This document shows, in pieces, positions 41,759 through 49,216 of a DNA stretch of 64,000 nt; positions within the stretch are counted from its first letter, which is position 1, and each line of letters starts with the position of its first letter. This DNA is from Saccharomycopsis malanga. Lineage: Eukaryota > Ascomycota > Saccharomycetes > Ascoideales > Saccharomycopsidaceae. Location of the stretch: NCBI GenBank assembly GCA_004014935.1, contig CP025326.1, forward strand, positions 1,364,001-1,428,000, read 5' to 3'. The position numbers were made by a program, and so were the translations under genes. The notes under the pieces were generated by a model. That model ran no database searches and was not told where the DNA came from. It was given only the letters and a program-made list of their open reading frames with translations.

Positions 41759-42337
41759 AACTTCTCGTTTATATATGCAAAAACTCCTCAACTAACTAAC
41801 ACAATTCCTCAACTCAACATAGAAAAAAAGAAACCTTCCGTTATTTATTATATATATATATATATATACATCTTAAATACCTTGAGAGTCTTGAATCCAA
41901 AAGCCGCGCGACACCGAAAATCTTCGATGATTGATTATGCATTGCAATACGTGCATTGCATGCAAACGCATGCATGTACGCTGCACAAGTTTTGGGAGGC
42001 GCTTACCCCCGGCGGGCCATGCAATGCAATGCATAAGCACAAGCATAAGCACGCACAAGCACGCACGTCCTCGACTATAACGTGCCTAAGTCCACTGAAC
42101 GTCCTGATATGGAAAAAACCGCTTTGGTAGTGCTACTACTACATCCTCCAAAATTGGTACTATCAACGCCGGGGTTTAGACCCTGACGCCGCTGCTCTGT
42201 TCTTCTTTTTAATATGTGTGTATTTAACATTTCGGTTGTTTTCTCGGCTTCTCGGCAGTTTGATAATACGACGTCTGACCAGGGCCGTATTCAAGTGCAA
42301 CACGACATACATTGTTAAACGTTACAGACTGCACGCG

Positions 42338-42352
42338 TGCACCCAGGGTGCA
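42338..42352. promoter_or_regulatory. Palindrome TGCACCC-A-GGGTGCA
   Basis: Seven-base perfect arms flank a single A. It directly follows GCACGCGTGC (42331-42340), itself a 10-bp palindrome that overlaps it. Likely a transcription factor site; the factor is unknown. Confidence 0.45.
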
Positions 42353-42592
42353 TGTGCGTAGGATCTGCTGTCAGTATGGGCTGGAAAGCAGCAAGAGGGA
42401 CCAATGCAAAACGCTCCCACGAGACGCTCGAGAACAACTAATAATTGGGTAAATCAATGGTAAATGTCTTGCAATTTAGGGCCAAGCAATGGGGGTGTGT
42501 GTACCCCTACCACTAGTTTGGTTTTGCAGTTTCCGAACTATTAGGGTAGATTCTTCCGAATGCTTTCGCCTGCAGGACCCGCAGACAGTCCT

Positions 42593-42606
42593 GTATGCAT
42601 GCATAC
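42593..42606. promoter_or_regulatory. Palindrome GTATGCATGCATAC
   Basis: This perfect 14-bp palindrome contains the GCATGC core that recurs across this spacer and in the DUG1 promoter. It is immediately upstream of the C16 run. Confidence 0.45.
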
Positions 42607-42612
42607 TTTCTG

Positions 42613-42628
42613 CCCCCCCCCCCCCCCC
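42613..42628. repeat. C16 homopolymer
   Basis: Sixteen consecutive C bases on the plus strand. Such runs are rare in yeast DNA and can form i-motif or G4-type structures, vary in length and be miscounted by sequencing. Confidence 0.85.
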
Positions 42629-42816
42629 GTCTACAGATGCTTCCTCCTTATAGTCTCTACCAACGGCGCTGGTGAATGCTCTTTTGTTGGATTCCGAATT
42701 GTAGTATTAATATTATGCGACTTGAGAAAACCTAGTTTGAGACGGTAAGAATGACTATTGTTACCATACAGCTCTTGAAACCAAGACCTGTCTCTCAAAC
42801 GAGACGTGGGGTGCAT

Positions 42817-42824
42817 TTACCCGG
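42817..42824. promoter_or_regulatory. Reb1-type site TTACCCGG
   Basis: This is the fourth copy of this octamer in the window, and like the others it lies between divergent genes. It is about 1.5 kb from the palI/RIM9 start and about 1.06 kb from the peroxidase start. Confidence 0.4.
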
Positions 42825-43210
42825 TGATATGGCGAGAAAGCTGATCTGCTTGATTTCATGCAGTGCATGTTCGTACTTGGTCTTCAGCAGGTATTGTCAT
42901 GCACGTTGGTTTTAGGACTTCTTGGTACTATTGTTCCCTAGTTTTATGCTGAGGGGGAGCGGCAATTTGTACCCAAACCATTCAGGCTGGTAGAAATGAG
43001 TTGCTGAACTGTCATTAATCGGAAATACAGTTTGCTTCTAACAGTGACAATTTCATGTATTATACAAAAAGTTTGCCCATTCTGCATAATACCGTTTTAA
43101 TGCATTGACTGTGCTGTGCATGCATGCGTTTTTAGCGTCGCAGCTGCGCAGCTGCGCCTGCACAGGTGATAAGTGAACAAGATAACGTGCACACCTGATA
43201 GTTGCATGAA

Positions 43211-43242
43211 GACAGGCATATATATGCGTAGGAACGCCTGTC
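43211..43242. promoter_or_regulatory. Inverted repeat GACAGGC / GCCTGTC
   Basis: Two perfect 7-bp arms are separated by 18 bases that include ATATATATGC. Just upstream are a doubled GCAGCTGC and CAGGTG/CACCTG pairs (about 43140-43200), both E-box-like. Confidence 0.4.
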
Positions 43243-43570
43243 CATATTATGAGAATTGTAGTCTTGCAATTGTAAAAGCTGCTTTGAGGAGTGTAGTAGA
43301 GTTTACTGTATAGACACTGAACGGAATTTGCTGTAGTGTGGAGTTTTCTATTTGCAGGAATTTTCTTCTTTTGGAATGCTTTTATTTAGTTTACTTTTAG
43401 ACCGTCTAACATTTCAGGCTACAAACTGAGATTAGCAAGCCAAACTATCGATGAATATTTGCAAAGCTAACCTGATAGATACCCTTTAGGATTTTGCCTG
43501 TGCAGGAAAATAGCGAATTGCCCTTCCCACACTTACTGCAGATACTCATAGTCTTTATTAGTGTAGCATG

Positions 43571-43590
43571 TATAACACTATAGTGTTATA
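43571..43590. promoter_or_regulatory. Perfect 20-bp palindrome
   Basis: TATAACACTATAGTGTTATA is identical to its reverse complement, with no spacer. It lies about 730 bp upstream of palI/RIM9. A perfect palindrome this long is improbable by chance in 64 kb and suggests a dimer-bound operator or a hairpin. Confidence 0.6.
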
Positions 43591-43961
43591 TATCACCATC
43601 GTTTTAGTTGTATACTGCTAATCAATCTGATAAGAAAAGTCATCCTTGCACCACCACATCACAACACCAGATAGATGGTCAACAATATGCAATATGGTGG
43701 ATGTAAACGTGGTTCTGCGATAACGACGCCTAACAGAACAGCCACAGAGTGTCAAACGAAGGTTTTTTGGTATGGGTCCACCTTAAAAGAACCAAATCTT
43801 ATATCTCTAATCTACCCATTTCTAACAGATTTCGCGAGCCAGCTGCAAGAGCCGCAGTGACGTGCATTAAAACCTTATTTTAGAAGGGGGTTTATACACC
43901 CCTTTCCATTTTAGGGGCTACGGCGGTTCCACAGTTGGCTATCCTAACTTCCCAACCAGGG

Positions 43962-44042
43962 ATCCGGACCGGGTGTCCGCATCCGCCCATGCAAACCACA
44001 GATTATCCGCATACCCGTCCAGGATTTCCGTCAACTTATCCG
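43962..44042. promoter_or_regulatory. Cluster of ATCCG (CGGAT) elements
   Basis: ATCCG occurs at 43962, 43981, 44005 and 44038, with further TCCG copies between. It is the same pentamer as the cluster beside DPS1, here in one orientation. It lies 275-355 bp upstream of palI/RIM9. Confidence 0.45.
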
Positions 44043-44316
44043 TAGCGATTTGTGTACTTTTTACTTCTTTTGTTAGGCCCAACAATAAGGCAAAAATCCA
44101 CATTCTTTTTGTCCAGATCCTTCTTGGTAGCTGCTATCCTAGCACGTCGCAACATTGCTTGGTCTTTCCTGGATAACGTCGTTGGTCCTTTTTTTGTCAG
44201 AGGTATATTGTCGAGCAGGCGTATTGTCAGTATATTAGAAGATTATATTACAGGTGAAAGGGCTTGATAAAGAGAGGATCTGAAGATTTATTCAAGGTAT
44301 TTGAGCTTTTGTCACT

Positions 44317-46032
44317 ATGGCTGGAATAGGGCTTCATTCGGCGCCTTTGGTACTCCAGTTGGTATCGTTTGCGTTACTCTTGATTGCAACCATCACGGTT
44401 CCTGCTACAAATGTTCTTTCGTTAGCAGAGCAGGATAACTACAGGTTTGGTGTGTTGGGATACTGTCAGCAACATGGAGGAGCCTGGTCTTGCTCCAAGG
44501 CCGCTGCTTCATATGATCCTACTGCGTTTGGCAATGCAGACGACTGGGTGTTTTCCACGTCTGCAAGACAGACGTTAGCCAAGATTATCATCTTGATTCC
44601 AGTGGCTTGTTTTGTTGCTCTTGTGACTTTTGTTCTTGCGGTTGTCTCGCATCTCCCTGGTGTATATTCCAATGTGTTTTTGATTGTAGAATTAGTAGTG
44701 ACTGTGATTGCCTTTTTGTTGGCAGCCTTGGTCTGTGTTGTCGATTTCTTGCTATTCTATCCGCATGTCACCTATGGAAGCTGGATTCTCATTCCTGCTG
44801 CTGTGTGGCCGCTTCTTTCCATCATTTTCATTGTCATGGCACTTGTTTTGCAAAGCGGTGATGCGGCCAGTGTTGCTGACAGTGATGAGGAAGATAATCA
44901 TATTACTATTGGCAAGGTTGACCATTTCGACTCCAACTTTTCTGCTTTCAATAATAATAACACTTCAGTCTTGCCTCCTCCTATTGATGACGAAAAGAAA
45001 CACGAGGCTTACAAGACAACCACCAAAAGCGTCAATGATGACTCTTACTTTGAAAATAAAAGCAACGTCCACGAAAACGTGGCTCCTACTGATTTCACCA
45101 ACAATTTCTTGCCCCCTGTTCCTAACCAGAACTTTAACAGCTCATCGTACAGTGGGCTCACTACAGGTCGAAACGATAGCTTTGCTACCGCTAATTCTCA
45201 ACCGTTAGCTGCTCAGCAAAGCCAATCATACAACCAGCAAGGCCAGGGTTACGGTTATACTCCTTATCCTACTGGTGATGAATTCAATTTTACGCCTGTT
45301 CCCCAGTCCGGCTTCCAGGATGTTCCTAGTAATAACAACAATCCTTACGAAGCTGGCCATGCCTCTCAGGCGTCAAACAACCATCCATATGCTGCTCGTC
45401 GTATGTCGAACCAGGGGGCTCCTAAAAGAGTCCCAACTGGCCAGACAGCAGCGCTGCAAAGCAGAATGCCAAGTTCTGTTTATCCTGAAACCGTAACAAC
45501 CACTAATCAGTCTCCTGCCAGAGCCCAGAACTATTATATGGAAGACGACGGTTATTATGGCACTAATGCTGCTCCAAACAGATACGAAGAAGATTTGGAA
45601 AACATAGATAGCAGTTCTGATTTCACAAGCGTTTCCCAAAGACCAGCTAACCCTCTCTATTATCAGAACATGGCTAGCCAGCCGCCAGCTAACAGCTACG
45701 GTGCTCCAGCCAACAATTATGGAGGTCCTGCTGCTTATGGCGCTCCGGGGGGAAGCTACAATGCTTACAGCGGAAAAATTCAACAACCTAATGCTGGTTA
45801 CACTCAAGCTCCTCCTCCTAAAAGACAAGAAGGTCCCTCAAAGTCAGACATCTTGTTGAATTCAAACCCAGAATTCAGCTTGGGAGGCGCAGGTCGTCCA
45901 AAGCCTGGCTTCAAAAGACCAACAGGCCGTGGCCCTCCAGGTTCCGGCGGCGGCTACAAAAGACCAGGACAAAATAAGCCTATCACTGCTGCTTCCTTAA
46001 GTCGTGATAGTCCTTACAATTTGAGATTATGA
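44317..46032 (+). CDS. RIM9: palI/RIM9-family pH-response membrane protein
   Basis: PalI/Rim9 helps place the pH sensor Rim21 in the plasma membrane for alkaline-pH signalling to Rim101/PacC. The 571-residue protein has four membrane spans (about residues 12-32, 92-116, 127-150 and 158-182) and a first extracellular loop with the family-type GVLGYCQ...WSCSKAAA pair of cysteines. A long Asn/Gln/Pro/Gly-rich cytosolic tail follows, ending in a basic Gly/Pro-rich segment. Length fits the long palI form (about 550 in Aspergillus) and not short Rim9 (239 in baker's yeast). SUR7- or Dcv1-type relatives share the four-span layout and remain an alternative. It has a long, motif-rich upstream region. 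Confidence 0.82.
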   Translation: MAGIGLHSAPLVLQLVSFALLLIATITVPATNVLSLAEQDNYRFGVLGYCQQHGGAWSCSKAAASYDPTAFGNADDWVFSTSARQTLAKIIILIPVACFVALVTFVLAVVSHLPGVYSNVFLIVELVVTVIAFLLAALVCVVDFLLFYPHVTYGSWILIPAAVWPLLSIIFIVMALVLQSGDAASVADSDEEDNHITIGKVDHFDSNFSAFNNNNTSVLPPPIDDEKKHEAYKTTTKSVNDDSYFENKSNVHENVAPTDFTNNFLPPVPNQNFNSSSYSGLTTGRNDSFATANSQPLAAQQSQSYNQQGQGYGYTPYPTGDEFNFTPVPQSGFQDVPSNNNNPYEAGHASQASNNHPYAARRMSNQGAPKRVPTGQTAALQSRMPSSVYPETVTTTNQSPARAQNYYMEDDGYYGTNAAPNRYEEDLENIDSSSDFTSVSQRPANPLYYQNMASQPPANSYGAPANNYGGPAAYGAPGGSYNAYSGKIQQPNAGYTQAPPPKRQEGPSKSDILLNSNPEFSLGGAGRPKPGFKRPTGRGPPGSGGGYKRPGQNKPITAASLSRDSPYNLRL

Positions 46033-46870
46033 GCGTTTTCTTTTTTTCTCTTCTGTTTCTTTGTGTGTTTTTTTCTTTTTTGGTTTCACATTGTTTTTTA
46101 GTTGTTTATTAGATGCTCTGTACTATTCAAACTTTCATGATCATGTCGGTCGGTTACACCGTGTTTTGTCAGTGATATGCTTCAAATGTCTACACTTCTC
46201 CTGTCGAGGCGTCAATAGGGATTTCCCATTGGTTGCCACGTTTCTGTTCTACCGAAAGTATTTTACTTGTTCTGCTTATTTTTCCTTCTCATGTTCTTTA
46301 TACTTTTGATTGTTCGTTCTTGTTTATCATATGAGTATCAAATCATAGACCTTTTTATGTGCACAACTTTTGTCATGATTGTCTTGTAGGTCTGCCCAGC
46401 AGATTGATAGTGGATGAGTTACTGGTTGATTAGGAAATATTGTCATGATCGCTTTCTATCACGCGCCATTCAATGGTAACATGTGTATAGTAGCAAAAGT
46501 TTAACCGTGAAGCAGTTTTGTTTTCATTGTAATGATTGAGGGTATATAATATTATATTATATTTCAAGCCCAGTACATATCACGGGTATAGAATGCCCTT
46601 TATACAGAACTCATGGAATACAGTGTTGTTTAAGACTGGAAGCTCAGTACACAACATCTCTAACATGATCTATTTCTACAGATAACTATCTTGTTGAGTC
46701 AGAGTATATTACACTTTGTTTCTATTAATAGCAGATTTCCATTAGGTAATTACAGAATTTTTTATTCTCCGTTGATAGAACAAATTTCGTTAATAAACTA
46801 TTAAAATATTTTCAACATAACAATGATGGTGATATTACAATATTACATACAAAAGGCAAACCTAATCAGC
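46033..46870. other. Convergent intergenic region palI-RIM9/DUG1
   Basis: This 838-bp region starts with a pyrimidine-rich tract (46036-46085), probably part of the palI/RIM9 3' end. At 46557 a 22-bp stretch resembles one at 56122. Otherwise I see nothing. Confidence 0.5.
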
Positions 46871-48448
46871 CTATTTAGAGGCACCGTAGTAGTGCAAGTA
46901 AGCACCCAAAGTCTTAGCACCTTGGATGTAATTACTGATGTTAACCTTTTCGTTGATACTGTGAGCACCGTCATCACCTCTGCCCATTGGCAACAACAAA
47001 ACAGAAGTTTTCAATTCTTTCTCAAAAGTCAAGGAGATTGGGATGGAGCCACCTTCTCTAGTCAAATCTGGCTTGACACCCCATACAAGTTCGGTTGCTT
47101 TGGTAGCAGCAGTGAAACTTTCGTTGAAAGGGTCGGAGATCCAGTAATCACCATCATGGATAAGCTCAGCCTTGATGGTGTTCTTGGAGCCCAATTTTTT
47201 GAATTCGGCGTTGACATAGTCGATGACAAGTTTGTCCAACTTGGCAGAATCAATGTGTGGGACGGTTCTGATGGAAAACTTGCCACTGACCTTTGCTGGA
47301 ATGACGGTTTTAGCACCAGCACCACTGAAGGCACCCTCAATACCATGGATGGACAAGGATGGATATCTCCATCTGTGCATCAAAATATCCTTTTTGCTTT
47401 GGTAAATGGCAGTGTCAGAGCCAGAGGCCAAGTTCAACTCGTTGACATCAAAGTCAATGTCATCATACAACTTGTCTTCCTTGTCGGTGACAGGAGCAAC
47501 CATCTCGTCTATGCCTGGAATGAGAATCTTTCCTTTAGGGTCTACCAACTTACTCAAAAGTATAGCCAAGTCGGTCATAGGCTCATGAATGACACCACCA
47601 AAGATACCAGAGTGCAAATCAGCACCTGGGCCGCTGATGATAATCTGGTAATAGTTGACTCCTCTCAAACCATACGTCAAAACCGGTTTCTTGGTTCCTA
47701 ACCAATAGTTGTCAGAAATACAGACAGCATCAATGTTTTTGAAGTATCCGGTGGCTTCATCGGCAATCAATTTGTCCAAACCAATGGATCCACTTTCTTC
47801 CATACCCTCAAAACAGGTCACAATGTTGACAGGAAGTTCGAGTCCCAACTCGTTGTGAGCTTGAATAACGTTCAACCATCCAATAACCGGTCCCTTGTCA
47901 TCAGTGGAGCCTCTTCCAACCAACTTGTCTTCATTTTCCTTAACAACCAACTCAAAAGGTTCGCTTTCCCAGCCATCTTCCAAGCCAGCAGGTTGGACAT
48001 CGTAATGGCCGTAAATTAACACAGTCTTCTTGTTTGGATCGTTTCCTATTCTGGAAAGAACCACTGGGGGAAGCTGCAATTTTGGATCTTCAACAGGTGG
48101 AGGTTGAATTCCTAAATCTTTCAATTGGATATCGTAAGCACCCAACTTTTCAAGCTCATCCTTCAAAAAATGGCCCATCTTGAATACCTCTGGTCTCAAG
48201 GTTTCGTCACCAGAAACAGACTTGATGGCTACTGCATCAGCCAATCTTTTGATAAAAGCTGGCTTCAACTCATCAATCTTCGCAAAGATAGGCGACAATG
48301 TCTCTTCAACACTCATTTTCGCAGCAAATAAACTATGGTGGGTATGAAACCTTCTATATGGGGTAACTCCTAATGGCTTCCTAACACAAGACTTTCCAAT
48401 TCCTGACAATAATTGAGGTTTCAATCCAATGTTGAAAAGAAATCTCAT
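46871..48448 (-). CDS. DUG1: Cys-Gly metallodipeptidase, likely dual-targeted
   Basis: Dug1 is an M20 zinc dipeptidase that cleaves Cys-Gly in glutathione degradation. The metal-binding motifs are intact: GHYDVQP, STDDKGP and FEGMEESGS. From the ATG at 48316 (MSVEETLSP) the protein is 481 residues, the exact baker's yeast length. A further in-frame ATG at 48448 adds 44 residues with eight basic and no acidic residues (MRFLFNIGLKPQLLSGIGKS, then CVRKPLGVTPYRRFHTHHSL), which looks like a mitochondrial pre-sequence. Alternative starts could give mitochondrial and cytosolic forms from one gene. I annotate the longer form; the frame's first TTG (48475) is not used. Converges on palI/RIM9. Confidence 0.95.
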   Translation of the reverse strand: MRFLFNIGLKPQLLSGIGKSCVRKPLGVTPYRRFHTHHSLFAAKMSVEETLSPIFAKIDELKPAFIKRLADAVAIKSVSGDETLRPEVFKMGHFLKDELEKLGAYDIQLKDLGIQPPPVEDPKLQLPPVVLSRIGNDPNKKTVLIYGHYDVQPAGLEDGWESEPFELVVKENEDKLVGRGSTDDKGPVIGWLNVIQAHNELGLELPVNIVTCFEGMEESGSIGLDKLIADEATGYFKNIDAVCISDNYWLGTKKPVLTYGLRGVNYYQIIISGPGADLHSGIFGGVIHEPMTDLAILLSKLVDPKGKILIPGIDEMVAPVTDKEDKLYDDIDFDVNELNLASGSDTAIYQSKKDILMHRWRYPSLSIHGIEGAFSGAGAKTVIPAKVSGKFSIRTVPHIDSAKLDKLVIDYVNAEFKKLGSKNTIKAELIHDGDYWISDPFNESFTAATKATELVWGVKPDLTREGGSIPISLTFEKELKTSVLLLPMGRGDDGAHSINEKVNISNYIQGAKTLGAYLHYYGASK

Positions 48449-49216
48449 CGACTTTTCTATGGTAGGAACTATCAAAAAAGTGCTACCTTAAAAATTTATA
48501 TTCCTTATAAAACCATCTCCAAAGGCAGAAAAAATGGCGAGAAAAAGTGTTCAGTTATGGTAATATGGAGAGTGCCATGCGACAGGTGCGTGAGAGCGCC
48601 TGTGGGCACATGAACATGCATGCTCATGTTATTACTATGGTGCCTAATTTTTTCGATATTATGTTGTATATTTCACTATGAATAACTACTCTTTGTGAGT
48701 TGTTTGATACTTTTTAGCAGAAGGCACGTAGGCTTGTCAGTAATGTAGAAAGTGGAGGTCAAGTACAGGATTAGAAACCAAACGACTAGACATATTTTGG
48801 TCTAGTTGGTAATGCAAAAGTTTGACCTATCAAAATAATTTACTATCTTGTGTGTCGCTTATTTGCTAATAAAAAGGACTAACTGGTTGTCTGTTTTCAT
48901 ATTCATGTAAATATTCTGCTAAATTGATCCCACGCCCCCGCTTATAATCAATATTTTTAACTAGCACTTATTATATCATGTCAACATGAGTTGCCTCAAC
49001 TCTCTACTATTTCTTTCAACTCTATTCACTTGCAATACGGTCACTACACTATCCAAAGTATCTTCAATTCGTTTATTTTATGTTACAGCAAAAGCTAAAT
49101 TCAACTTTTGATTATATAATGATTTGCCCACCACCTAGTGTCTTTTTAAAAATTTTAGACACTAATACCATTGGTGCTATATGTTTATGTACAAGAATAA
49201 CAGCGGGAAACTAAAA
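48449..49216. other. DUG1 promoter region
   Basis: This 768-bp region lies between the DUG1 start and the MEF2 stop. It contains the inverted repeat AACATG-N6-CATGTT at 48613-48630, with an internal GCATGC. The rest is AT-rich without recognisable features. Confidence 0.5.
48613..48630. promoter_or_regulatory. Inverted repeat AACATG-CATGCT-CATGTT
   Basis: Perfect 6-bp arms lie about 165 bp upstream of the long DUG1 start. The centre supplies another ATGCATGC stretch like those in the peroxidase/palI spacer. Confidence 0.4.

Larger units (their letters stand above)
41759..44316. other. 2.56-kb motif-dense divergent intergenic region
   Basis: This is the longest gene-free stretch, between the starts of the peroxidase and palI/RIM9 genes. 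It is less AT-rich than the other spacers. It holds a TA dinucleotide run (about 41849-41870), many TGCAT and GCATGC elements (41935-42035, 42593-42606, 43115-43130), a C16 run (42613-42628), several hairpin-type palindromes, a perfect 20-bp palindrome (43571-43590), a TTACCCGG site and an ATCCG cluster near the palI/RIM9 end. A GCCAAG, the core of PacC/Rim101 sites, occurs at about 42481. Frames here are under 75 codons and look random. Confidence 0.6.

Noticed and set aside
41405-42130. 241-codon plus-strand frame
   Set aside because: It is antisense to the peroxidase N-terminus and then runs through a TA dinucleotide repeat, giving YIYIYI; no family resemblance.
41759-44316. Centromere or mobile element remnant in the longest spacer
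   Set aside because: No long inverted or direct terminal repeats, no coding trace of an element and no strongly AT-rich core; regulatory DNA fits better.
46823-47701. 292-codon plus-strand frame
   Set aside because: It is the antisense shadow of DUG1.
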